Program-made: the position numbers and the translations under genes | NCBI RefSeq assembly: GCF_011758805.1 | Contig: NZ_JAANOW010000001.1 | Span: 372,001-436,000 of the forward strand | DNA: 64,000 nt | DNA from: Mycolicibacterium fluoranthenivorans | Lineage (GTDB): Bacteria; Actinomycetota; Actinomycetes; Mycobacteriales; Mycobacteriaceae | Direction of reading: 5' to 3' | The notes under the pieces: model-generated | Database searches by the model: none | What the model was told of the DNA's origin: nothing | What the model saw: only the letters and a program-made list of their open reading frames with translations | In this document: piece after piece, positions 35,775-44,909 of the stretch | Position numbering within the stretch: position 1 is the stretch's first letter | Layout of the letters: each line of letters begins with the position of its first letter

Positions 35775-37460
35775 ATGAGTTCCCCATCTGTGACGGACAC
35801 CGGGATCCTCGTCCTGACCGGTGTCCCCGTAGTGCCCGGAGTGGCCTATGCCCCGGTGATCCGTCCCGGGCGCAAGCCGGTCATCGATCTCGGTGCCGAT
35901 TCGCTGGGCGAGGACGAGCGCCCGGCGGAATCGGCCAGGTTCACCGCCGCGGCCGCGACCGTGGCCGAACGGCTGCGGGAGCGGGCCGGTCGCGCCACCG
36001 GTGCCGCCTCCGAAGTGCTCGCGACGACCGCCGGTCTGGCGCAGGACCGGGCCTGGCTGGGTGCCGCGGAGAAGCGCATCGCCGAGGGCGCCCCGGCCGT
36101 GCGTGCGGTGGCCGCCGCCGTCGACCAGTTCGTCGGGCTGTTCACCCAGATCGGCGGGATGATGGCCGAGCGGGTCACCGATCTGCGCGATATCGGGGAT
36201 CGGGTGATCGCCGAACTCGTGGGCCTGCCCGAGCCGGGGGTCCCGCAACCCGATGTGCCCTCGGTGCTGTGCGCCGAAGACCTCGCGCCCGCCGATACCG
36301 CGGGCCTGGATCCGTCGCTGGTGGTGGCCCTGGCCACCACGCTGGGCGGACCGACCAGCCACACCGCGATCATCGCCCGTCAGCTGGGTATCCCGTGCGT
36401 CGTCGCCGTCACCGGACTCGATGACGTGCCCGTCGGCGCCAAGGTGCTCGTCGACGGCACCCGCGGCACGGTGACCGTCTCGCCGGATGATGCTGCTGCC
36501 CGTGCGGAAGTGGCCGAGGCGCAGCGTGCCGCCGCGACCGCAGCCGGTTGGTCCGGGCCGGGCGCGACGGCGGACGGCCACGCCGTCGCCGTGCTCGCCA
36601 ACGTCCAGGACGGTGCCGCGGCGCGGGCCGCCCGCCAGACACCCGCAGAGGGCGTCGGCCTGTTCCGTACCGAGATGTGCTTCCTCAACACCGACACCGA
36701 ACCAACGGTCGAAGAACAGGCGAGCATCTACGCCGAGGTACTCGAGGCCTTCGCCGGTGGCAAGGTCGTGATCCGCACCCTCGACGCCGGCTCCGACAAA
36801 CCGCTCAAGTTCGCGGGCCACCCGGATGAGGCCAACCCCGCGCTGGGGGTGCGAGGTATCCGGATCGCGACGGGCAACCCGGGGCTGCTCGATCGCCAGC
36901 TCGCGGGCATTGCCGCCGCGGCGCAGCGATCCGGCAACCCGCCATGGGTGATGGCGCCGATGATCGCGACCGCCGACGAGGCGAAGAGCTTTGCGGCCAA
37001 GGTCCGTGCACACGGGCTCATGGCGGGCGTGATGATCGAGGTGCCGGCCGCGGCGCTGCTGGCCGACCGGATTCTCGAGCACGTCGACTTTCTGTCGATC
37101 GGCACCAATGATCTTGCGCAGTACACGATGGCCGCCGACCGGATGTCTGCGGACCTGGCCACCCTCACCGATCCGTGGCAGCCCGCGGTGCTGGCACTGG
37201 TCGCCATGGCGGTGAACGCCGGTGCCGCGGTGGGCAAGCCGGTCGGCGTGTGCGGGGAGGCGGCGGCGGATCCGCTGCTGGCGTGTGTGCTCACCGGCTT
37301 CGGCGTGACCTCACTGTCGGCGGCCTCGGCCGCGGTCCAGGGCGTGGGCGCCAAACTCGCGCAGGTCACCTTGCAGCAGTGCCGCGACGCCGCCGAGGCC
37401 GTATTGGGTACCGCCAGCGCCGCGGACGCCCGAGCCGCCGCACGCGCCGTCCTGGGGTAG
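35775..37460 (+). CDS. ptsI: PTS enzyme I (phosphoenolpyruvate-protein phosphotransferase)
   Basis: A 561-residue enzyme I that takes phosphate from PEP and gives it to HPr. The phospho-histidine is His196 in G-G-P-T-S-H-T-A-I-I-A-R. The PEP-binding C-terminal barrel has L-F-R-T-E-M, D-A-G-S-D-K-P-L and the catalytic Cys493 in G-V-C-G-E-A-A-A-D-P. The ATG at 35775 is used; an in-frame start 135 bases upstream would read through the operator region and is rejected. It is transcribed divergently from fruR. With ptsH, fruA and fruK it completes the fructose system in about 6 kb. Confidence 0.95.
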   Translation: MSSPSVTDTGILVLTGVPVVPGVAYAPVIRPGRKPVIDLGADSLGEDERPAESARFTAAAATVAERLRERAGRATGAASEVLATTAGLAQDRAWLGAAEKRIAEGAPAVRAVAAAVDQFVGLFTQIGGMMAERVTDLRDIGDRVIAELVGLPEPGVPQPDVPSVLCAEDLAPADTAGLDPSLVVALATTLGGPTSHTAIIARQLGIPCVVAVTGLDDVPVGAKVLVDGTRGTVTVSPDDAAARAEVAEAQRAAATAAGWSGPGATADGHAVAVLANVQDGAAARAARQTPAEGVGLFRTEMCFLNTDTEPTVEEQASIYAEVLEAFAGGKVVIRTLDAGSDKPLKFAGHPDEANPALGVRGIRIATGNPGLLDRQLAGIAAAAQRSGNPPWVMAPMIATADEAKSFAAKVRAHGLMAGVMIEVPAAALLADRILEHVDFLSIGTNDLAQYTMAADRMSADLATLTDPWQPAVLALVAMAVNAGAAVGKPVGVCGEAAADPLLACVLTGFGVTSLSAASAAVQGVGAKLAQVTLQQCRDAAEAVLGTASAADARAAARAVLG

Positions 37461-37478
37461 GCGGCGAATGTGCGGGGA

Positions 37479-37504
37479 ATTAATCGGACCATGGTCCGGT
37501 TAAT
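37479..37504. promoter_or_regulatory. 26-bp near-perfect palindrome, probable operator of the pirin gene
   Basis: The central core is GGACCATGGTCC, extended on both sides to ATTAATC and GGTTAAT; only one of 13 base pairs (84/99 of this stretch) is mismatched. It ends six bases before the pirin ATG and begins 18 bases after the ptsI stop, so a bound protein would block pirin transcription or translation start. MarR- or TetR-family proteins bind sites of this length. Confidence 0.75.
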
Positions 37505-37510
37505 CCGGAC

Positions 37511-38476
37511 ATGCCTGCCATCACAGCCGACACGCTGACCTTGCCCCGCATCGCGGGGCCAGAACCTGCTGACACCGAACGCCCCGTGCGTTCGATCACC
37601 ACCGGCCCACGCGGTTTCGAGGGGGAGGGCTTCCCCGTCGTGCGCGCGTTCGCCGGCGTAAGTGCCGCCGACCTCGACCCGTTCATCCATATGGATCAGA
37701 TGGGCGAAATCGAATACCAGCCCGGTGAGCCGAGGGGAACGGACTGGCACCCGCACCGCGGATTCGAGACCGTCACCTACATGATCGACGGCCGCTTCGC
37801 CCATCAGGATTCGCACGGTGGCGGTGGATTGATCACCGACGGTGCCACTCAATGGATGACCGCCGGGGCCGGGATCTTGCACATCGAGACGCCACCGGCC
37901 GAACTCGTCGAGAGCGGCGGCGTGTTCCACGGCATCCAGCTGTGGGTGAACCTGCCCCGTGCCGACAAGTTCGCCACGCCCAGGTACCAGGCCATCGAGG
38001 GGCGTGAGGTGCAGTTGCTCTCTTCGGCCGACGGCGGGGCGCTCGTCCGCGTCATCGCCGGTGAGGTGGACGGCCGCACCGGGCCGGGCGGTACACATAC
38101 CCCGATCACGTTGGCGCACGCCACGATTGCCCCGGGCGCGCGGCTTGACCTGCCATGGGATAGGCGGTTCAACGCCCTGGTGTACGTATTGTCCGGGCGC
38201 GGCTCGGTGGGGCCGGTGAGTCACCCGATCCAGCAGGGTCAGCTGGCCGTGCTCGGGCCGGGCGACCGGATCGCGCTGGCCGCGGCTGGCTCCCAGGACT
38301 CCCACCGCTCGGCGATGGAGGTTCTGCTGTTGGGCGGCAAGCCGATTCGCGAGCCGGTCTTCCATTACGGGCCGTTCGTGATGAATTCCAAGTCCGAGGT
38401 GATCGAAGCGCTGGAGGATTTCAACGCGGGCCGGTTCGGGACGGTGCCGCCGAATGCGCTCCGGCCCCATCACTGA
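37511..38476 (+). CDS. Pirin-family bicupin protein
   Basis: A 321-residue cytoplasmic pirin. The metal site is complete: His80 and His82 (W-H-P-H-R-G-F-E-T-V), His124 and Glu126 (G-I-L-H-I-E). The C-terminal cupin (about 190-290) lacks ligands, as usual. Some bacterial pirins are quercetin 2,3-dioxygenases, others redox sensors; sequence does not decide. The start follows directly after the 26-bp palindrome, leaving little room for a ribosome site, so a leaderless transcript is possible. The 3' end overlaps the convergent FUSC gene by 56 bases, both reading frames being intact there. Confidence 0.92.
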   Translation: MPAITADTLTLPRIAGPEPADTERPVRSITTGPRGFEGEGFPVVRAFAGVSAADLDPFIHMDQMGEIEYQPGEPRGTDWHPHRGFETVTYMIDGRFAHQDSHGGGGLITDGATQWMTAGAGILHIETPPAELVESGGVFHGIQLWVNLPRADKFATPRYQAIEGREVQLLSSADGGALVRVIAGEVDGRTGPGGTHTPITLAHATIAPGARLDLPWDRRFNALVYVLSGRGSVGPVSHPIQQGQLAVLGPGDRIALAAAGSQDSHRSAMEVLLLGGKPIREPVFHYGPFVMNSKSEVIEALEDFNAGRFGTVPPNALRPHH

Positions 38477-40607
38477 CCGGTTCAGGGTAGAGCAGTTCCA
38501 GTTCGCCGAGATGGGCGGCGACGGTGACCAGCGGCAGCGCGGCCGCTATCGCCAGTTCGCCCGCACCGGCGCCGGCGCGCAGGGCCCGCACGAAATCGTC
38601 GCTGATCGGCGGACCGAAGTGCACGGACTCGACACCGCGAAACCGTTCGCACACTGCGTGGCAATGAGATTCGAGGGCTTCACGCACCTGGGGGTAGACC
38701 GCCAGGGGCGGTGGGACGACATCGGCGATCAGCTCGGCCGCGGCCCTCAGCCGGGTGGCTCGGTTGGCCGACCTGATCACCGGCGCGCGCAGGTCGGTCG
38801 AGCCCCCGCTCTCCGAAAGATAGTGGCGCACCGTGTCGTCCAGGGTTCTGCCGGCAGACAGCGCATCGTGGCCGAGTGTGGTGATGCGGTCGTCGGCCTC
38901 CTCGGAGGCGCCCCGCGTCACCCGGAGCACCGCGGCCTTCATATAGGCCGTGCCGGCCGCGCGGGCGGCATCCAGTGACCGGGTCACCGCCGCGGCCGCG
39001 CCCCGCGGCCACAACAGCAGCGACACCACCACGCCGACAAGGGCGCCGATCGCCACGTCCTCGACCCGGATCAGGCCCACCCGCCAGCCGATCGGGTGGA
39101 TCAGGTTGAAGATGATCACCACCATCATGGTGAACGCGGCCTGTCCGGCGATGAACGACGCCACCTCCGGGACGAACGCCGACCCGAATGCGACCAGCGG
39201 CAGCGCCAGCCACATCACCACCGGGTCCACGCCCATCAGGGCGATGAAGGCCGCGCCGAGCCCGAACCCGATCACCGTCCCGGCGACCGCGCGTACGACG
39301 CGGGTCCCGGTGGTCAGGGCACTGCTGCGCAACACCGACATGGCGCCCAGTACCACCCACAGCCCGTTCTGCAGGGGGAACAGATGCGTCACCCCGACGG
39401 CCAGGGCCAGCCCCAATCCGGTGCGAAGACTGTTGCGCACCACCACGGCCCGTGTCGCGACCAACCCCGACGGGATGCTGGCGATCGCCTCGGATTCGGA
39501 CAGCACCCGCGCGGCCGCGCCGGAATCCGGCAGTCGCAGGCCCAGCACTCGCGCCCACACCGGGCGGGCGTCGGCGTCGGCGGCCAGTCCGATCACCCGC
39601 CCTGTCGCGCCGGCACACGCCGATATCGTTCTGCGGGTCAACAGCTTTCGTCCGATTCCCAGCGCCGCGGCGTCATCGGGTTCGTCAAGGATCTCGCAGA
39701 TGTCCTCGCGGTACCGGCTCTGCGCGAGCAGTCGCTGCACGGCCAAGGCGTGGGCCAGCGCGCTGCGATGCGCATCGCGTTGCGGGCCGCCGGTCTCCAG
39801 CACGGCGGCGGACTCACGCAACACCGCCACGATCGGGTCCCGCAGTTCGGCAAGCGCGGTGCCGGGGGATCGCGTCACGAGGTCGGACAGCCACTGCAGG
39901 TCGTCGATCACCCGCACGAGCGCCCGGCTGCCTGCGGTCAGTCCGACCGGGCGGAAATCGGCACCGAGAAAAGTGGTGCGCAGCTTGTCCATCGCATCGT
40001 GAACGGCGTCGAGGTCCTCGGCGCTCGGTTCGGCCCGGTCCAGCGCGTCGGCGAGCGTCGCGCAGACCCGGGCGGCGTACAGCCGAAGTTCGTTGTGATG
40101 GCGCGGCGGAAACAGGAACAGCGCGGCGGGCACGCACAGGGCGAGGGCGATCACCCAGCCGAGCAGGCGATCCGGAATCGGGCCCGGCGGCAGGCACAGT
40201 GCCGGAACGAAGGTGAGCAGGGTGGAGCGCTGGCCGGCGGCCACGATCTCACTGAGCACGCCGGCGAACATCACCGCCGCCGCCACCACGAACATCACCG
40301 CCACGGCCAACCACGGCACGGGCGCCATCACGGTGCCCAGGGTGACCAGGACGGCCCCGTTGACGCCCAGCCCGGCGTAGGCCAGTGCCCGGGCGGGCCG
40401 GTTTCCGGGGAAGTCGACGAGGATCAGCAGGGCGACCGCGCCGAGAATCGCGAACAGCGGCGTCTGCACGCCACCGACGCTGAACCCGGCGGCGGCGACC
40501 ACCGGCATCATCAGCCCGGCGCGCACGGCGCGACGCATGGCGTCGTACTCGGGGTCGCGAGCATGCACCCTCCCCCACAGCCTGAGCCACAGACCGGGGG
40601 TGAGCAT
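38421..40607 (-). CDS. FUSC-family integral membrane protein, probable exporter
   Basis: A 728-residue protein with two blocks of about six hydrophobic helices (about 25-170 and 365-520), each followed by a cytoplasmic helical domain. This is the repeated layout of fusaric acid resistance/aromatic acid exporter (FUSC, AaeB-like) proteins. The substrate is unknown; aromatic acids are typical. ATG at 40607 is used; an upstream extension to 40736 would run into the TetR gene. The TetR gene ends 19 bases upstream on the same strand and is the likely regulator. The last 56 bases are shared with the convergent pirin gene. Confidence 0.8.
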   Translation of the reverse strand: MLTPGLWLRLWGRVHARDPEYDAMRRAVRAGLMMPVVAAAGFSVGGVQTPLFAILGAVALLILVDFPGNRPARALAYAGLGVNGAVLVTLGTVMAPVPWLAVAVMFVVAAAVMFAGVLSEIVAAGQRSTLLTFVPALCLPPGPIPDRLLGWVIALALCVPAALFLFPPRHHNELRLYAARVCATLADALDRAEPSAEDLDAVHDAMDKLRTTFLGADFRPVGLTAGSRALVRVIDDLQWLSDLVTRSPGTALAELRDPIVAVLRESAAVLETGGPQRDAHRSALAHALAVQRLLAQSRYREDICEILDEPDDAAALGIGRKLLTRRTISACAGATGRVIGLAADADARPVWARVLGLRLPDSGAAARVLSESEAIASIPSGLVATRAVVVRNSLRTGLGLALAVGVTHLFPLQNGLWVVLGAMSVLRSSALTTGTRVVRAVAGTVIGFGLGAAFIALMGVDPVVMWLALPLVAFGSAFVPEVASFIAGQAAFTMMVVIIFNLIHPIGWRVGLIRVEDVAIGALVGVVVSLLLWPRGAAAAVTRSLDAARAAGTAYMKAAVLRVTRGASEEADDRITTLGHDALSAGRTLDDTVRHYLSESGGSTDLRAPVIRSANRATRLRAAAELIADVVPPPLAVYPQVREALESHCHAVCERFRGVESVHFGPPISDDFVRALRAGAGAGELAIAAALPLVTVAAHLGELELLYPEPVSDGAGAHSAAPSRTGPR

Positions 40608-40626
40608 GCCCGACGATGTTAGACGG

Positions 40627-41193
40627 TCACGAGTGGTCCGGAACGGTGCCGAACATCCCGGAGTCCAGCCCGTCGAGCAGTTGGTCGGCCAACCAGCGCA
40701 GGTCTGCGAAATCGCGGGGTAACGAGGCCTGCTCATAGCCGGTCAGCAGATATACCGCGGCGATCGCGAACACATGCGCCTGACGGTCGCTGGTGAGGAT
40801 CTCCAGCGCCGATTCCTTCATGATGTCGAACCGCTGCTGGTCGACGGTGCGCTGCACCTCACCCACCGTCGGGTCGATGGAACTCCACACCCGGATTGCC
40901 GCCTCCGCGCCGTGCGGCAGGGCGAGCGCCTCCTCGACCAGCGTGCCGATCCTGCGCCGCGGATCGGATTCGGCTCGGGCCGCGTCGATGATCTGGGTGG
41001 TCTTCACCTGCACCCAGTTGTCGACGAGCGCTCGGGTGTAGGACGACCAGCTGGTGAAGTAGTGGTAGAACGAGCCCGTCGTGACACCGAGTCGCTGGCA
41101 TACCTCCGCCAGTTTCAGGCCGCCGTAGCCGAGGTCGGACAAGATGTCGATACCGGCTTCGAAATATGAATCCCTCGACACGCCAACCCCCAT
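40627..41193 (-). CDS. TetR-family regulator, upstream of FUSC gene
   Basis: A 188-residue TetR regulator. The helix-turn-helix spans about residues 10-50: Y-F-E-A-G-I-D-I-L, then G-G-L-K-L-A-E-V-C-Q-R-L-G-V-T-T-G-S-F-Y-H-Y-F. The C-terminal ligand domain is helical and not assignable. It is the first gene of a two-gene operon with the FUSC exporter, the usual layout for a locally acting repressor that senses the exported compound. The intergenic region toward the divergent TetR gene carries at least one palindrome. ATG at 41193 is chosen; GTG codons three and five residues on are also possible. Confidence 0.88.
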   Translation of the reverse strand: MGVGVSRDSYFEAGIDILSDLGYGGLKLAEVCQRLGVTTGSFYHYFTSWSSYTRALVDNWVQVKTTQIIDAARAESDPRRRIGTLVEEALALPHGAEAAIRVWSSIDPTVGEVQRTVDQQRFDIMKESALEILTSDRQAHVFAIAAVYLLTGYEQASLPRDFADLRWLADQLLDGLDSGMFGTVPDHS

Positions 41194-41267
41194 GGTGGGA
41201 CACCTTAGTTTGGTCTGTCCACGGATATTGCCGGGCTGCGCCGGTCCGGCGCCCGGAGCAACGATAA

Positions 41268-41277
41268 CAAACGTTTG
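41268..41277. promoter_or_regulatory. Palindrome CAAACGTTTG between divergent TetR genes
   Basis: A perfect 10-bp dyad in an A+T-rich patch (ACGATAACAAACGTTTGCTGG) 74 bases upstream of the leftward TetR gene and 76 bases upstream of the rightward one. It could serve either regulator. A second partial dyad, GGCACA-N7-TGTGCC, overlaps the start of the rightward gene (about 41339-41358). Confidence 0.5.
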
Positions 41278-41352
41278 CTGGACGCGAGCTGCAGATAACG
41301 CCGAGGTGAAGATCGCGGTAGTGAAGTGGGTAATCTGTGGCACAATTTGACT

Positions 41353-41988
41353 GTGCCGCACATAGCCAGCAGAGGACCGGGTCGCCCGCCTGCGGCCAAA
41401 GCAGCAGACACCCGAGAGCGTATCCTGCAGGCCGCGCGGGAGGTGTTCAGCGAACTCGGCTATGACGCCGCGACCTTTCAGGCGATCGCCATCCGCTCGG
41501 ACCTCACCAGGCCCGCCATCAATCACTACTTCGAGAGCAAGCGGGTGCTCTATCGCGAGGTGATCGAGCAGACCAATGCCATGGTGGTGGGCGCCGGGTT
41601 CGAGCGAGCCAAGGCCCAGTCGACGCTACTGGCCAGGCTGTCGGCATTCTTCTCGGCGGTCATGCAGACCGATACCAAGGATCGTTCGGTGGCCGCCTTC
41701 CTGGTCACCTCGGTGCTGGAAGCGCAGCGTCATCCTGAGCTCGCCCATGAGACCCACGACTCGCTGGCCAGTTCGCGGGAGTTCCTTTCGTGGGCGGTCC
41801 GCGAGGCGATGGACAGTGGGGAGCTAACCACCGACACCGACGTGGAGATGCTTGTCGAGCTCCTTGTCGCCGTGATGTGGGGGATGGGCTTCTACGCCGG
41901 GTACGTCGGCTCGCATGCAGATCTGGAACGTGTTATCGAGAAGTTCGAACTGCTGCTGGCTAACAAGCTCTGGTCGCTGCCGACGTAA
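41353..41988 (+). CDS. TetR-family regulator (Rv0144-like)
   Basis: A 211-residue TetR regulator with R-G-P-G-R-P at the N-terminus and the helix-turn-helix F-Q-A-I-A-I-R-S-D-L-T-R-P-A-I-N-H-Y-F-E-S-K (about residues 41-62). The position before an S-adenosylmethionine methyltransferase and an aldehyde dehydrogenase recalls Rv0144 of M. tuberculosis. GTG at 41353 is preferred to GTG at 41326: the dyad and an A+T-rich element (CACAATTTGAC) lie immediately before it, suggesting a leaderless, self-regulated transcript. Ligand unknown. Confidence 0.85.
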   Translation: MPHIASRGPGRPPAAKAADTRERILQAAREVFSELGYDAATFQAIAIRSDLTRPAINHYFESKRVLYREVIEQTNAMVVGAGFERAKAQSTLLARLSAFFSAVMQTDTKDRSVAAFLVTSVLEAQRHPELAHETHDSLASSREFLSWAVREAMDSGELTTDTDVEMLVELLVAVMWGMGFYAGYVGSHADLERVIEKFELLLANKLWSLPT

Positions 41989-42032
41989 CTGGCGCCGGCG
42001 CTAGCGTATAGCTAATCTAAGTTGTTCGGTAG

Positions 42033-42983
<951 letters not shown>

Positions 42984-43012
42984 ACAGGCGCGGCGGGGTC
43001 TTCTGGCCGCCC

Positions 43013-43029
43013 AACCAAGTGGTTAGTAT
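43013..43029. promoter_or_regulatory. Palindrome overlapping probable -10 of the aldehyde dehydrogenase gene
   Basis: AACCA-AG-TGGTT (43013-43024) runs into TAGTAT (43024-43029), a fit to the actinobacterial -10 pattern TANNNT, about 31 bases before the GTG start. A protein bound here would block transcription. The core AACCAAGTGG recurs, read on the other strand, in the dyad before fadE2. Confidence 0.55.
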
Positions 43030-43059
43030 TCGGGGCATCTCATGCGGAAGGACGCGCCC

Positions 43060-44469
43060 GTGACCACGACCGATGCGACCCCAGCGACCACCCCGGTCGC
43101 GGCTCCCGATATCCCGGCGATCGTCGCCGATGTCCGCGCGGCCTTCGCCACCGGCCGCACCCGCGACCTGCGGTGGCGCAAGCAGCAGCTGCTGGCCCTG
43201 CAGCGACTCGTGGTCGACAACGAGTTGGCGATCGCCGCCGCCCTCGACGAGGACCTCGGCCGCAAGCCGTTCGAGGCGTGGCTCGCCGATGTCGCCAGCG
43301 TGGCCGCCGAGGCCGGTGACGCCGCCAAAAACGTGGCGAAGTGGGCCCGCCGCAAGTATCGGCGCCTGGAGATCTCGCAGCTGCCGGGCCGCGGCTGGAT
43401 CGAATACGAGCCGTTCGGCACGGTGTTGGTCATCGGTGCCTGGAACTTTCCGTTCGCGCTGACCCTCGGACCGGCGGTGGGCGCGATCGCCGCGGGCAAC
43501 GCCGTCGTGCTCAAACCGTCCGAGTTGGCGCCGGCCTCGTCGGCGCTGATGGCTGAACTGGTGCCGCGCTATCTGGATCCGCGCGCGGTCGTGGTCGTCG
43601 AGGGCGACGGTGCGGTCAGCCAGGAACTCATCGACCAGGGCTTCGACAAGCTGTGCTTCACCGGCGGTACCGAGATCGGGCGCAAGGTCTACCAGAGTGC
43701 GGCCGCCCATCTGACGCCGGTGACGCTGGAACTCGGTGGCAAGAGCCCGGTGATCGTCGCCGCCGACGCGGATGTCGAGGTGGCCGCCAAGCGCATCGCC
43801 TGGACCAAACTCATCAACTCCGGCCAGATCTGCATCGCTCCCGATTACGTGCTGGCCGACGCCAGCATCCGCGACGAACTCGTCGACCGGATCACACAGG
43901 CCGTGACGGCGTTCGAAGCCGACGCTGTAGGCGGCAAGCGGATCGTGAACCGGCGCCACTTCGATCGACTGGCCGGGGCGCTCGCCGTCACGACCGGTGA
44001 GGTGGTGATCGGCGGCGGATCCGATGCCGAGGCCCTCGAGATCGACGCGACCGTCGTGCTCGACCCCGCGCTCGACGAACCGCTGATGACCGACGAGATC
44101 TTCGGCCCCATCCTGCCCATCATCACCGTACAAAACCTCTCTGAGGCAATCGATTTCGTCAACGCCCGGCCGAAGCCGCTGGCGGCCTATCTGTTCAGCG
44201 GGTCGAAGGACACCCGGGAGCGGGTGATCCGGGACGTGCCGGCCGGCGGCATGGTGGTCAACCACCTGATCTTCCACTTCGCCACCACGCGGCTGCCGTT
44301 CGGCGGTGTCGGGCCCTCGGGCATCGGCGCCTATCACGGGCGCTTCGGATTCGAGGAGTTCAGCCACCGAAAGTCGGTGCTGACCAAGCCGACCCGGCCG
44401 GACCTGGCCAAGATGATCTATCCGCCCTACACCGAGAAGGCATGGAAACTGGCCCGCAAGATCTTCTGA
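43060..44469 (+). CDS. Aldehyde dehydrogenase, class 3-like (Rv0147-like)
   Basis: A 469-residue NAD(P)-dependent aldehyde dehydrogenase. The catalytic nucleophile is Cys258 in S-G-Q-I-C-I-A-P-D-Y and the general base Glu224 in L-E-L-G-G-K-S-P. The short N-terminus and the C-terminal H-R-K-S-V-L-T-K-P motif place it with class 3 and fatty aldehyde dehydrogenases, acting on long-chain or aromatic aldehydes. GTG at 43060 is preferred to ATG at 43042 because GGAAGGA lies seven bases upstream of it. Physiologically it could oxidise aldehydes made by the CAR enzymes encoded elsewhere in the window, but that link is speculative. Confidence 0.93.
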   Translation: MTTTDATPATTPVAAPDIPAIVADVRAAFATGRTRDLRWRKQQLLALQRLVVDNELAIAAALDEDLGRKPFEAWLADVASVAAEAGDAAKNVAKWARRKYRRLEISQLPGRGWIEYEPFGTVLVIGAWNFPFALTLGPAVGAIAAGNAVVLKPSELAPASSALMAELVPRYLDPRAVVVVEGDGAVSQELIDQGFDKLCFTGGTEIGRKVYQSAAAHLTPVTLELGGKSPVIVAADADVEVAAKRIAWTKLINSGQICIAPDYVLADASIRDELVDRITQAVTAFEADAVGGKRIVNRRHFDRLAGALAVTTGEVVIGGGSDAEALEIDATVVLDPALDEPLMTDEIFGPILPIITVQNLSEAIDFVNARPKPLAAYLFSGSKDTRERVIRDVPAGGMVVNHLIFHFATTRLPFGGVGPSGIGAYHGRFGFEEFSHRKSVLTKPTRPDLAKMIYPPYTEKAWKLARKIF

Positions 44470-44472
44470 CGC

Positions 44473-44512
44473 ACGAAAACGGGGGCATCCGTTCGGATAC
44501 CCCCGGTTTCGT
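44473..44512. terminator. Bidirectional intrinsic terminator
   Basis: GGGGGCATCC-GTTC-GGATACCCCC forms a 10-bp stem with one mismatch and a tetraloop, flanked by ACGAAA on the left and TTTCGT on the right, which extend the pairing and provide short A/T tracts in both directions. It sits exactly between the convergent ends of the aldehyde dehydrogenase and the small secreted peptide gene. Confidence 0.85.
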
Positions 44513-44519
44513 CGGTACG

Positions 44520-44696
44520 TCAGTGGCTCTGATGAACCGTGTTGTCCACCTGCGGCGCCGACGCGTGCGGCTGGATGTCGTAGATCCAGTCGTGGTGGGT
44601 GATATCGGCCGACGCCGGGGCCGCCAGGCCCAGGATGGCGGCGGTCAGCCCGCCGGCGATGATCGCGGTGATGCTGATGTTCTTGCCGTTCGTCAT
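44520..44696 (-). CDS. Small secreted His-rich peptide
   Basis: A 58-residue precursor: M-T-N-G-K-N start, hydrophobic helix (about 9-26), and A-S-A cleavage site at residue 30. The mature 28 residues contain five His (34, 35, 44, 55, 58), one Trp and one Tyr. Function is unknown; a metal-binding or surface role is possible. ATG at 44696 is chosen because it gives a clean signal peptide and has GAGAGAAG upstream; an ATG at 44759 would add a non-signal extension. The stop falls seven bases from a strong terminator. Its own promoter must lie in 44697-44860. Confidence 0.75.
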   Translation of the reverse strand: MTNGKNISITAIIAGGLTAAILGLAAPASADITHHDWIYDIQPHASAPQVDNTVHQSH

Positions 44697-44864
44697 GATC
44701 GTGCTTCTCTCTTCTGCCGTCTTAGGTGCTTTTCGCGCCCTCTGATGGGTGAAACGCACAGGTCAGCGAGGTAATCCCGATGGCGGTGATTGATCGGCGG
44801 TTGGCAGGAACACGTCGTCGGCGGACCCGGTCTACCGCCGCCGAACCGACTTCCGTATACAGAA

Positions 44865-44882
44865 GGTTGTCGTCCGACAACC
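44865..44882. promoter_or_regulatory. Perfect 18-bp palindrome upstream of the SDR/quinone oxidoreductase operon
   Basis: GGTTGTCGTCCGACAACC: eight-base arms around a two-base centre, 27 bases before the SDR ATG. A TATAC element (44856-44860) lies just upstream, in place for a -10, so the dyad would cover the transcription start. The length and symmetry fit a TetR-family operator. Confidence 0.7.
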
Positions 44883-44909
44883 GGACAGAAAACCGTGGAG
44901 AGGAATCCC

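Noticed and set aside
38950..40622. Long plus-strand frames antisense to the FUSC gene
   Set aside because: They lack motifs and membrane segments, while the minus strand encodes a coherent polytopic protein.
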